The position numbers and the translations under genes were made by a program. A stretch of DNA of 64,000 nucleotides, from the NCBI GenBank assembly GCA_037481715.1, contig JBBFLD010000003.1, positions 124,001-188,000 on the forward strand. Reading direction: 5' to 3'. Origin of the DNA: Rosettibacter sp037481715 (GTDB lineage: Bacteria; Bacteroidota; Ignavibacteria; Ignavibacteriales; Melioribacteraceae). Each line of letters begins with the position of its first letter. Within the stretch, counting starts at the first letter, position 1. The notes under the pieces are model-generated. The model was not told the DNA's origin. It saw only the letters and a program-made list of their open reading frames with translations, and made no database searches. Positions 33,393-41,656 of this stretch are shown in pieces.

Positions 33393-35429
33393 CTAATAAA
33401 TATCGATGATAGTTACTTTGCCATTCGATAAACCATATTCTTCTATCGCTTCTTTATTAAATTTTTCTGCTGCGAGATTCCAAGCTGTATCAAAATCTTT
33501 TAAGCATGTTGTTTCAATAGGAATCCAGATTTCATCTTTCCCATCAGTATTTTTTCTTATGACAATTTTTGAATCATTATTTGTAATTAAATTCATCCTT
33601 GAAGGAGAAAGATTTGTGTTAATCAATAAATTAACATGACTAATTCCATCTGGATTTTTGTAATCAACAAATGCTGTTTGAATTCCTATGCTTTCAAGTA
33701 ATGAAGCAAAACAAACACTCAAGTCGTCGCAATCCCCTCCTTTTAGTTTTATAGTTTCATTTGGGAATTGAACATGTTCGACGCTTGCTCTTGGGTCTGC
33801 AACATAATTCATTTCTTTAATAAAATTTTCAAAAAGGATTTTTACTTGATTAAAAATCAAAAGCTCGTAGTTAATTGTATCTAAGTAATTCTTAAAAGAT
33901 TGTAAAATATTTTTTGAATACTTACTAGAAAATTCAAAATCACTTCTTACAAAGTATACAAGATTAGAAACAGAACCATCCCAGCTGTTTTTATCATTTA
34001 TTAATATTGGCTTTTGAATTTTATCGTCTGGTTCTAAATCATCTACACTAACAAAAAATTCTGCTTGAGAAATTTCTCTCTTTGTAATCAAAGAATTATT
34101 TATAAAAATATAATAAGGCACTTCTACTGTATCGTAAGGAAGAAGTTTGACATTTGGTGAATAAACTATTTCATCATTAACTTTTTGGATTAAACAAGAA
34201 GGTCTCACTTCAATAATTTTGTTGGTAAGATTTACAACCTTTCCTATTGCAAATGGTTTGTGAATAAATATATCATTGAGAGTTGGATAAATATCGTCCT
34301 TAATATCAACATCAATTAATTTAATTTGTTTTTCTCTTGTTAAGCTCAACGAAAAATTTATGGTCAAAAAAACTTTATCATTGCTGTAAGAATTATTTGA
34401 AATGCTGTGTATTCCATATTTAATCATATCATCAATAGATTGCACTTTACTCCTGTTCGAAAAATATTTTACTCCGCTTAATGTAATACTGAAAAAATTA
34501 GTTGAATAATTTAACGATGGTATAAATCCTGCAATAAATGGTTTTTGATATCTGTCATGAAAAATTAAACTGCCGATTGTTAAAAATCCTCTGAATAGTT
34601 TTGTAGAAAAATTAAATCCTGTATAGTAAGAGCCATAGGTTTCGTATCCTGCGGAGATATTGAATTGTTCAAATGGAGAAATAAAAAGTTTTGTAGTAAT
34701 ACCTTTGTTTCTTTTTAAGGAATAGATATCTGTCAAATAATTTTGTTTTGATTCTTCTGAGAGAAATAAATTATTTGAAAAGATTGAAATCATAAAATCT
34801 GGATGGGGTAAAAATGTTAATCCAATATCTCCAACCCAAAAATTACTTTTAGCAATTTCATCTTTAACAGAAATATAATTGACAGAATCAGTATAAAATA
34901 AAACTGGTTTTTCTTCTGTAAATTCTTGAGAAAAATATCTTAAAGAAAATCCGAGAGAAAAAAATTGAGAAAAGTTAAATGCATAACCCATTCCAAATTT
35001 TTCTTCATAATTTAGTTTTGTTTTTAACTGAGCAACGCTGTCAGGAAGTTGAATATTCATTCCACTCTTAATTATAAACTGTTGAGATATTCCAGGTGAA
35101 TATCTAACATAAAAATAATGTGAATTAATTCTTTTAGAGATTGAAATTGAATAAATGCTGCTGTTCAAACCTCCATTGTATTCACTGCTGAAAGTTGTAG
35201 CAAGCTCCATATCATTTGTAAGATTATAATTGGAAATATTACTTTCTAAACTGTTCAGACGAAAACGAGAATTAAATTTTGAATAAGCATTACCAAAGTA
35301 ATCAAGAGAAATCTGGCAATAAGCAGATTTTGTAAAAGTAAAACTTAATATCATAATAATGAAAGCTGTTTTATGGTATTTCAATTTTGATGTTATGGAT
35401 GCTTTGTGCAACAATGTATGTATCATCAA
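33393..35429 (-). CDS. Outer-membrane-like protein with a C-terminal transglutaminase-like domain
   Basis: A 678-residue exported protein whose function I do not recognise. A hydrophobic N-terminus (ending 'TFTKSAYCQ') is followed by about 350 residues of alternating beta strands rich in aromatic residues, with repeated 'FNFSQFFSLGFSLRYFSQ'-type segments, consistent with an outer-membrane barrel. A middle beta domain follows (about 370-470). The last 180 residues hold a transglutaminase/papain-like core: 'LKGGDCDDLSVCFASLLESIGI' (Cys in GDCDD) and 'SHVNLLIN' (His). The start is uncertain: 35429 overlaps the upstream lipoprotein gene by 59 bases, while a TTG at 35384 overlaps it by 14. Confidence 0.75.
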   Translation of the reverse strand: MMIHTLLHKASITSKLKYHKTAFIIMILSFTFTKSAYCQISLDYFGNAYSKFNSRFRLNSLESNISNYNLTNDMELATTFSSEYNGGLNSSIYSISISKRINSHYFYVRYSPGISQQFIIKSGMNIQLPDSVAQLKTKLNYEEKFGMGYAFNFSQFFSLGFSLRYFSQEFTEEKPVLFYTDSVNYISVKDEIAKSNFWVGDIGLTFLPHPDFMISIFSNNLFLSEESKQNYLTDIYSLKRNKGITTKLFISPFEQFNISAGYETYGSYYTGFNFSTKLFRGFLTIGSLIFHDRYQKPFIAGFIPSLNYSTNFFSITLSGVKYFSNRSKVQSIDDMIKYGIHSISNNSYSNDKVFLTINFSLSLTREKQIKLIDVDIKDDIYPTLNDIFIHKPFAIGKVVNLTNKIIEVRPSCLIQKVNDEIVYSPNVKLLPYDTVEVPYYIFINNSLITKREISQAEFFVSVDDLEPDDKIQKPILINDKNSWDGSVSNLVYFVRSDFEFSSKYSKNILQSFKNYLDTINYELLIFNQVKILFENFIKEMNYVADPRASVEHVQFPNETIKLKGGDCDDLSVCFASLLESIGIQTAFVDYKNPDGISHVNLLINTNLSPSRMNLITNNDSKIVIRKNTDGKDEIWIPIETTCLKDFDTAWNLAAEKFNKEAIEEYGLSNGKVTIIDIY

Positions 35430-36312
35430 GAATAATATTGTTTATTTGTTTTTCATATTTTCTGATAAAACTAATAATTAAAAACTTATTTTGTGGTGTA
35501 ATAATATTTTCCAGAATGCTGTATGGCAATTTAATTTTTCCAATTTCATTACCTTTTAATTTCAGCAACGGTTCTGTGTCATTAGAATTCTGTCTAAATC
35601 TTGCAATTATTATTTCAACATTATCATCAAATTTTTTATTCCATTCCAAAATTAAATTCAAATTTTTCCTTAATCGGTTTCCTTCCAAACTAACTTTACC
35701 AACAATTTCCGACGGTATTGCTACATCAAATTGTGTGAAAGTATTTCTATCTGCTGCAATTTTAATATTAACCTTAGAAGAAAATGGGAAACTATGCATT
35801 TGACCATTCTGCATCATTCTTTGTTTAATAAAATATTTTATTCCCAATACTGTATCTCTAACCATCATTCCATCAACAAAACGAATTACATTCGGAATTT
35901 TAACAGCTTCATAATTATCAAACTTAACTGAAGAAAAAACCTTTGATTTATAACCAATCAATTTGCCGTTCTTTATTTTTATTGGTTTTGTTTTGTCATT
36001 AAAAATGGCATAATAATAACCTTCACTTTGTATCATTCCATAATTTGTATTTCTTACACCTGTTATATTTATAATTGTGCTTTTGCTTAAAAATGGATTA
36101 ACAACACCTGTAGTATCATAGCCTGATGAATTTAGATTTGCATCATTATCGCTTTGTGCTGGTTCAATTTGAATATTATTTTCTGATTGATTATCAAAAA
36201 TCAATTCAGTTGGTGATGGCTCACCACAAGAAATTACAAACAGCATTATGATAAAGCACAACAAAATTTTAAAAGGCGGAAATAAAATTCCGCCTTTGTT
36301 ATTTAATAACAT
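35371..36312 (-). CDS. Lipoprotein of unknown function, linked to the barrel-transglutaminase gene
   Basis: A 313-residue protein with a lipobox 'LFVISCGE' at about residues 23-30, so it is probably anchored by lipid to the inner or outer membrane. The rest is beta-rich with no family I recognise. A region near residues 70-120 ('INITGVRNTNYGMIQSEGYYY') could be a small beta domain. The ATG at 36312 lies inside the end of the preceding gene, and the first codons cover a GC-rich hairpin (36272-36297). A start after that hairpin would leave a very short n-region, so 36312 is kept, with coupling to the upstream gene likely. Confidence 0.7.
   Translation of the reverse strand: MLLNNKGGILFPPFKILLCFIIMLFVISCGEPSPTELIFDNQSENNIQIEPAQSDNDANLNSSGYDTTGVVNPFLSKSTIINITGVRNTNYGMIQSEGYYYAIFNDKTKPIKIKNGKLIGYKSKVFSSVKFDNYEAVKIPNVIRFVDGMMVRDTVLGIKYFIKQRMMQNGQMHSFPFSSKVNIKIAADRNTFTQFDVAIPSEIVGKVSLEGNRLRKNLNLILEWNKKFDDNVEIIIARFRQNSNDTEPLLKLKGNEIGKIKLPYSILENIITPQNKFLIISFIRKYEKQINNIILDDTYIVAQSIHNIKIEIP
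36272..36297. other. Hairpin inside the start region of the lipoprotein gene
   Basis: AAAGGCGGAA (36272-36281) pairs with TTCCGCCTTT (36288-36297) around a six-base loop. In the minus-strand transcript it falls after the stop of the upstream lipoprotein gene and inside the first codons of the next one. It could reduce read-through or translation of the downstream genes; weak U-rich sequence follows. Confidence 0.6.
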
Positions 36313-37309
36313 ATGGTATGCCCCAAGTTTTTTCTTCTACCGTGTAATCTGTATCTGTAACAGATTTATCCGGCAATAAATTAATTACTGCATGCATAAA
36401 TCCAGGATGTAAATGAGTTAACCATGTTTTTTCATAGGTTCTAATGTAATAAGTTCCATCAAACTGAGTGTCTTTTAATTCGAATTTTTCTTTTGCTCTA
36501 TACATTCCTACACCAGCCATTGCTCCATGTGTAACAGTAACTAAATCTGGTTTCTCGTAAATGCTTTTTACTTCCAATGTTACTGTAACTGGCTGTTTTC
36601 GACCAAAGAACGGAATTAAATCATTCATTCTTACTTTTACTTTATTCTGCCCATGTCGATTAGTGCCTGTAGTATCTGTTCCTAATGCATATCCCTTTCT
36701 TCCAAAATCAAAGAAAAATTCATTTGGAGAAGTAATTGTTATCGATTTACCATCGAGTGTTGTAAGTGTGAGTTTGGTTATTTCAATATTATTTGTTTCG
36801 GTTCCACCTTCAGGGAGTGATGAGCCTATAATTTTCCAATCAACAAGATTATCGCCCGTGCTGTCAACTTTAGCATATTTTATAATTCGAGTAATAGTAG
36901 AAGTAAATGGTTTTTTAACTATTGTATCTGGAATGATGCGTTTGTCATTTTCATTAAATGACCCCATAATAATTAATTCACCTTTAAATTTGAGTGTTAA
37001 TTTGCCAATTGCTGTATCTGCCCCATAATCAATTTGTAAGTCACGGTCTACAAGATTAACAACCTGACCAATTTTAATTGGGTAAATTGTTTTGCTTAAT
37101 TGGCCAGCAAGGCTCATTGCCTGCTCTTCATTATAATTTGGAACGAAAGAATTTAATACTTCATCCGAATAAGTAATTTTTTCTAATGCTGATTTAATTG
37201 CTGCGGAAGATTCTGGTTCTGTAATGAAATTTTTATCTTCACATGCAGTAATTAGAATAAGACCTAAAATTAAAAATAAAGCACTGATTGATGATTTTAA
37301 CTGTTTCAT
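36299..37309 (-). CDS. Lipoprotein, first gene of the CHASE2-linked envelope operon
   Basis: A 336-residue lipoprotein with signal MKQLKSSISALFLILGLILITAC and lipobox 'LITACED'. The mature part is beta-rich and has no family I can name; a segment 'QLSKTIYPIKIGQVVNLVDRDLQIDYG' is followed by repeated strands with 'TLKFKGELIIMGSF' and 'PFTSTITRIIKYAK'. The frame is open to 37492, but the ATG at 37309 has GGAGG ahead and opens the lipoprotein signal, so it is used. Upstream lie two direct repeats and a -24-like element, which makes it the best candidate target of the adjacent activator. Confidence 0.75.
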   Translation of the reverse strand: MKQLKSSISALFLILGLILITACEDKNFITEPESSAAIKSALEKITYSDEVLNSFVPNYNEEQAMSLAGQLSKTIYPIKIGQVVNLVDRDLQIDYGADTAIGKLTLKFKGELIIMGSFNENDKRIIPDTIVKKPFTSTITRIIKYAKVDSTGDNLVDWKIIGSSLPEGGTETNNIEITKLTLTTLDGKSITITSPNEFFFDFGRKGYALGTDTTGTNRHGQNKVKVRMNDLIPFFGRKQPVTVTLEVKSIYEKPDLVTVTHGAMAGVGMYRAKEKFELKDTQFDGTYYIRTYEKTWLTHLHPGFMHAVINLLPDKSVTDTDYTVEEKTWGIPYVIK

Positions 37310-37345
37310 AAATCCTCCATTATGGTTGATGGTTTTAATGGAGAG

Positions 37346-37362
37346 CTCATTTTCTGTGCCAA
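37346..37362 (-). promoter_or_regulatory. Possible sigma54-type promoter (strong -24, weak -12)
   Basis: On the minus strand TTGGCACA matches the -24 element (consensus TGGCAC). Ten bases after the GG comes GA (in ATGAG) where the consensus has GC, so the -12 element is imperfect. It lies about 37-53 bases ahead of the lipoprotein ATG, leaving room for a normal 5' leader. Confidence 0.4.
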
Positions 37363-37408
37363 CATAATTTCTTAAAAAAAGAATAAAATTTGCATACTTC
37401 ACAATTCT

Positions 37409-37445
37409 AAAATGCCTGGAAAATATCATCAAAATGCCTGGAAAA
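37409..37445. promoter_or_regulatory. Two 15-bp direct repeats, possible activator binding sites
   Basis: AAAATGCCTGGAAAA occurs at 37409-37423 and again at 37431-37445, 22 bases apart (two helical turns), so the two copies lie on the same face of the DNA. They are about 47-90 bases upstream of the -24-like element and sit in the short gap after the activator gene. The position fits an upstream enhancer for a sigma54-dependent activator. Confidence 0.55.
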
Positions 37446-37451
37446 AATAAA

Positions 37452-39908
37452 TTAGTCATTTGATTCTTCAATAAAATATTTAATTGTTTCATCTAAATAA
37501 GAATGATATCTGACAGGTAAATTTTTGTATTTAGATGCAAGTTTATTTTTAATAGTTGGGAAATCATGATTTTTTATATCAACCAAATCTTTCTTTATAT
37601 TTTCTAAATATGTTAACACTTTAGATTTTACTTTATCCTGAACATCTTTATCCTCAGTTTGAGCAATTATTTTGACTGTCTCTTCCAAATTGAAATTTGT
37701 ATTAACATAAATTTTAAAAAATATTCCTCTAAAATTTTCAGACACAATTGTTCGGCTTAAGTTACCTAATTCCTTTGCTGTTTGAACAATTGAAGAATGA
37801 GAAAACTTTTTCTCTCGCAAAGTATTTAGAATAATATTTTCAAAATCGGATTTTTCAATATTGCGATATTCTTCCGGCAAATCTTTTAATGTAATGATTG
37901 TTCTATTTTCTGACTTTGCAAATATTGCCATTCGTTTTATGAGTGATTCTAATTCTCGAACATTTCCTTTCCATTCATTGCGAATTAAATTTTCCATTAC
38001 AGCTTTTGATATTTTGAGGGATTCATCTTCTCTTTGAACAAAATAATTTGCAAGAACTTCAATATCTTCTTTTCTATCTCTTAAAGGTGGAATATTGATT
38101 CTTATAACATTTAATCGATAGAAAAGGTCTTCTCGAAATTTTTTTTGCTTAACTAATTCATCAATATTTTTATTAGTTGCAGCAATTATTCTAACATTTG
38201 TGTGTTTAACTTCTGAAGAACCAACACTTTCAAAATCTCCAAATTGGATAACTCTCAAAAGTTTTGCCTGAAAATTATCGCTTGTTTCTGAAATCTCATC
38301 AAGAAATATTGTTCCACCATCAGCAATTTCGAATCTTCCTTTTTTATCCTGATATGCATTTGTAAAAGCTCCTTTTACATGACCGAATAATTCACTCTCA
38401 AGCAACGATTCAGTTAATGCGGCACAATTGACTGCAACAAATTTTTTATCTTTTCGATTACTTAAATTATGAATTGCACGGGCTACTAATTCTTTTCCAC
38501 TTCCACTTTCACCAAGTATTAAAACAGTAGCATCAGTTGGGGCAACTTTTTCAATCAGTTTAATAATTTTATTCATCTTTTCACTTGCATAAACAATGCC
38601 TTCAAAAATTTTTATTTTATTTTCAGAAGATTCTATCTCAGTTTCATCATTGTATCTTTTAAGCTGCTCTATTTCTTCTTTAAGTTTGTTTATCTTTTCA
38701 ATTAAATGAATATCTGAATCACTTTGAAGTCTTTCCTTCTCTTTTTGAAGTTCCAGCAATAATTGTTCTTTATTTTTCAATGCATACCTTAATGCAGTAA
38801 TTTCTTTAGAAGTTTCATCAAGTTCTGTTTTGCTTTTAATGAAATAAAATATTCCTTCTGTCAAGAACAAAAAGAAAGCAGGAACAATAACCAGAGCATA
38901 ATTATTTTCTACATAATAAAAATTGAACAAAGCATACGAGAACAAAAGATAAGTTATCAATACAATTAATTCGATTTCTAAATGAGGCTTTTGCAATTTC
39001 ATTTGAGAAGCAATGATAAGAATCAAAATAAAAATTACTGAAATGAAATTCCCTTTTTGAAAAATGAGCATTCTTCCTGTTAAAATATTATCGAGAACAA
39101 TTGCATGGAAACCTACACCAGGGAGTTCATCATCATAAAATGTTGAGATTGTTTTTGCAATAGCTGCATCACTTACACCTATAATTACAATTTTATCATA
39201 GAAATTCTTGTCAAAATTTTTATCATTCTCTGCTAATTCAAAAAATTCAATTAGAGAATATGATTTGAAATTTTTCCATGATGTATAAAAATTAACCTTA
39301 ATCAAATCTTTCTTATTGAAAAATTTATCACCAGCAAGCTGAAGAGCAAATGCCTTTTCGCTTTTATTGCCAATGTAAATTTCGGACGGTACATACATTC
39401 CATCTTTAGCAATGTAGTTGATATGTCCTGATAACAATTGCGGTAAATCAATTTTTGGCTGAGAATAAATTAAAGTATCATGTTGATAAATCTCGCCGGT
39501 TTTACTTTGGTTTGTAACAATAGAAGAAAGAACAACTCTTCCTGATTTCAATAATTCTTCCTTCAGCAAATCATTATAAATTGATTGGATGGCTAAGTTA
39601 TTCGAGAGCAAAACTTCTATTCCAATTTTTTTGACTTTGAACTGAGTAAGTTTGTTTATCAATAAAGCGTAATAACTTCGCTTAAGAGGCCAGCCGCCCA
39701 ATCTTTCAATATCAGTGCTGTTAATATGAATAATCACAATAGAACTATCAGGACTCTTCTTTGCACTAAACAATCTCATTAAATTTTCTGCTTGAGAATT
39801 GATGCCATCTCTTATAGAACTAAAAATAATTATCAAAAGTAAACCTGTTATCACTGCAAAAAGTTTAATTCGATTTTCATAAAAAATTATTTTTTGAATC
39901 TTTTTCAT
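37452..39908 (-). CDS. Membrane CHASE2 sensor fused to a sigma54-dependent AAA+ activator
   Basis: An 818-residue protein. A TM helix (about 15-32) leads into a periplasmic CHASE2 domain (about 40-270, 'IVIIHINSTDIERLGGWPLKRSYYALLINKL' start, quoted in outline), then about three TM helices (285-360), a coiled coil (about 365-425), an NtrC-type AAA+ domain (about 430-665) with Walker A 'ILGESGSGKELVARAIHN', the L1 loop 'GAFTNA' (consensus GAFTGA) and 'DGGTIFLDEI' (Walker B), and a C-terminal region with a Fis-like helix-turn-helix near 'HSSIVQTAKELGNLSRTIVSE', followed by about 100 residues of extra helix. It is a one-component sensor: stimulus outside, sigma54 promoter activation inside. It stands directly upstream of the envelope operon it may control. 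Confidence 0.9.
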   Translation of the reverse strand: MKKIQKIIFYENRIKLFAVITGLLLIIIFSSIRDGINSQAENLMRLFSAKKSPDSSIVIIHINSTDIERLGGWPLKRSYYALLINKLTQFKVKKIGIEVLLSNNLAIQSIYNDLLKEELLKSGRVVLSSIVTNQSKTGEIYQHDTLIYSQPKIDLPQLLSGHINYIAKDGMYVPSEIYIGNKSEKAFALQLAGDKFFNKKDLIKVNFYTSWKNFKSYSLIEFFELAENDKNFDKNFYDKIVIIGVSDAAIAKTISTFYDDELPGVGFHAIVLDNILTGRMLIFQKGNFISVIFILILIIASQMKLQKPHLEIELIVLITYLLFSYALFNFYYVENNYALVIVPAFFLFLTEGIFYFIKSKTELDETSKEITALRYALKNKEQLLLELQKEKERLQSDSDIHLIEKINKLKEEIEQLKRYNDETEIESSENKIKIFEGIVYASEKMNKIIKLIEKVAPTDATVLILGESGSGKELVARAIHNLSNRKDKKFVAVNCAALTESLLESELFGHVKGAFTNAYQDKKGRFEIADGGTIFLDEISETSDNFQAKLLRVIQFGDFESVGSSEVKHTNVRIIAATNKNIDELVKQKKFREDLFYRLNVIRINIPPLRDRKEDIEVLANYFVQREDESLKISKAVMENLIRNEWKGNVRELESLIKRMAIFAKSENRTIITLKDLPEEYRNIEKSDFENIILNTLREKKFSHSSIVQTAKELGNLSRTIVSENFRGIFFKIYVNTNFNLEETVKIIAQTEDKDVQDKVKSKVLTYLENIKKDLVDIKNHDFPTIKNKLASKYKNLPVRYHSYLDETIKYFIEESND

Positions 39909-39972
39909 AATAAGTATAACTTTTCATATGTGTATATGTTTAATTTACAAAAAATAAAGTAAAGGAATTGTT

Positions 39973-40764
39973 ATGAAGTTTACAATTAATGGTTTATCGG
40001 TAAATACATTTGGAAAACCTGAAAATAAGCCAATTATTTTTATTCATGGCTTTCCTTTGAATTTCACAATGTGGCAAAATCAAATTGATGCATTAAAAGA
40101 AGATTATTACTGCATAGCATACGATGTTCGCGGGCTTGGAGAAAGTTATGTTGGTGATGGACAATATACAATGGAATTTTATGTAGAAGATTTATTCTCA
40201 ATCATTGAAGGATTACAACTGCAAAAACCAGCTTTATGTGGTTTATCCATGGGCGGATATATTGCTTTAAGAGCAGCAGAAAGAAATCAAGAACTATTTG
40301 GTGCGTTAATATTGTGCGACACAAAAGCCGATGCAGATGATAACACAGCAAAATTAAAACGTTCTTCAAATATCAATATGATTAATACAGAAGGAATAAA
40401 AAAATTCATTGATAATTTTATTCCTAATTGTTTATCAGATGAAACAATTGAAGAGCAAAAAGAATTGTTTGATTCTATACTTAATAAATCATATCAACAT
40501 AATCCAACTGGCGTTAAAGGAGCAATTTTAGCAATAATGAGCAGAACAGATACATCACCTTTCCTGCCTCAAATAAAAATTCCAACATTAATTTTATGCG
40601 GTTCGTTTGATAAACTAACTCCACCGCAGGTTATGCGTTCTATGTCAGAAAAAATTCCTGATTCTGAATTTGCAATAATTCCAAGAGCTGGACATTTTTC
40701 GCCGCTCGAAAATCCAGAAGCTGTAAATGATTTGATTAAAGGATTTTTGAAAAGAAAGTTCTAA
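39973..40764 (+). CDS. Alpha/beta-hydrolase
   Basis: A 263-residue hydrolase. The oxyanion-hole segment is 'PIIFIHGFPLNFTMW', the nucleophile elbow 'CGLSMGGYIAL' (G-x-S-x-G), a candidate Asp lies in 'GSFDKLTPP', and the catalytic His in 'AGHFSPLENPEAV'. The catalytic triad is complete. The fold fits esterases, lipases and haloperoxidase-like proteins, and the substrate cannot be inferred. It is divergent from the CHASE2 activator gene. Confidence 0.88.
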   Translation: MKFTINGLSVNTFGKPENKPIIFIHGFPLNFTMWQNQIDALKEDYYCIAYDVRGLGESYVGDGQYTMEFYVEDLFSIIEGLQLQKPALCGLSMGGYIALRAAERNQELFGALILCDTKADADDNTAKLKRSSNINMINTEGIKKFIDNFIPNCLSDETIEEQKELFDSILNKSYQHNPTGVKGAILAIMSRTDTSPFLPQIKIPTLILCGSFDKLTPPQVMRSMSEKIPDSEFAIIPRAGHFSPLENPEAVNDLIKGFLKRKF

Positions 40765-40806
40765 GCTTATTCAATAAATTTTATTGACAGAATTAAATTT
40801 TCTTAA

Positions 40807-41265
40807 TCAATAAAATTTTACATCGTAGCTTTTCAAGGTTCCGTTTTCATAAATAAATTTTGCACTAAAAAATTTTTCCTGAAAAAGCCAGGGAATAAAT
40901 ATTCTATCACCTTCCCATAAATTCAATTCTAAAAGTTTATCATTTGGAATCCATTTTAAGATTCCCTCGTGAGAATCAATTAATTTACCTTCAAACTCTC
41001 TTGCAGTAAATAGAAAAACATACCAATCTTTTTTGCCATCAAACATTGGAAATGTAATGAATCCATGAAGTTTAGGATTTTTAATCAGCAATCCTGATTC
41101 TTCTTTAACTTCTCTTATTACACATTCTTCTGGTGTTTCCCCGTGTTCAAATTTTCCGCCAAGTCCATTCCATTTACCTTCATGAACATCATTCTTTTTT
41201 TTAATTCTATGAAGCATTAAAGTTTTGTCGTTATGAATTACATAACACAAAGTAGCAAGCTGCAT
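40807..41265 (-). CDS. NUDIX hydrolase (MutT/8-oxo-dGTP diphosphatase-like)
   Basis: A 152-residue protein with a complete NUDIX box 'GGKFEHGETPEECVIREVKEESGL' (quoted in outline; G-x5-E-x7-RE-V-x-EE-x-G-L). The flanking 'ATLCYVIHNDKTLMLHR' and 'NGLGGKFEHGE' resemble 8-oxo-dGTP diphosphatases. The substrate is inferred from that similarity. It converges with the hydrolase gene; a palindromic AT-rich segment (about 40770-40786) lies between them and may act as a weak bidirectional terminator. Confidence 0.9.
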   Translation of the reverse strand: MQLATLCYVIHNDKTLMLHRIKKKNDVHEGKWNGLGGKFEHGETPEECVIREVKEESGLLIKNPKLHGFITFPMFDGKKDWYVFLFTAREFEGKLIDSHEGILKWIPNDKLLELNLWEGDRIFIPWLFQEKFFSAKFIYENGTLKSYDVKFY

Positions 41266-41293
41266 AATTCATCCAAAATTTTTGAATATTGAT

Positions 41294-41641
41294 TTAAGAA
41301 ATTGTTTCGGCAAGAATGGCAGAAATTTCATCGAGTTCATCAAGAAACCACTTTACTTTTTCTGGATTTGCTCTTTTGCTGTCTCTTACAAGAGCAAGCC
41401 ACAATTTACATTCATTAGCAAATTTAAGAGATGCAATTGTGTAATTGTTCAAATCTTTTTTTGTAGATGCAGCTGTAGCTTCAATATAATTGCTTATTAC
41501 ACTTGTTCCGCTGCTGAAAAGTTCATCGCCAATTCTTTGTGACACATTATCTTTAGGAAGCTGGTCAATAAATTCAATTAATTTTAATGTGAAAAAGTAA
41601 AGCCGTTTTCTAAATTCCCCTTTTGAAAATTCTTTTGCCAA
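41294..41641 (-). CDS. Four-helix-bundle protein (23S rRNA IVP-like family)
   Basis: A 115-residue helical protein of the TIGR02436 'four helix bundle' type: 'RKRLYFFTLKLIEFIDQLPKDNVSQRIGDELFSSGTSVISNYIEATAA' (quoted in outline) has the conserved 'LF.S..S...N..E' arrangement. Members are often encoded inside 23S rRNA genes; this one is not in an rRNA operon and lies beside hldD. The role is unknown. Confidence 0.85.
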   Translation of the reverse strand: MAKEFSKGEFRKRLYFFTLKLIEFIDQLPKDNVSQRIGDELFSSGTSVISNYIEATAASTKKDLNNYTIASLKFANECKLWLALVRDSKRANPEKVKWFLDELDEISAILAETIS

Positions 41642-41656
41642 ATCAACACCACATTA

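Noticed and set aside
33393..35429. Assigning the barrel-transglutaminase protein to a named transporter or secretion system
   Set aside because: No matching family is recognisable, and the barrel assignment itself is inferred from strand pattern only.
37346..37362. Confident sigma54 promoter call
   Set aside because: The -24 element is good but the -12 element lacks the GC pair, so it is listed only as a possible site.
41294..41641. rRNA intervening-sequence locus
   Set aside because: The encoded protein is of the 23S IVP-like family, but no rRNA sequence surrounds it.
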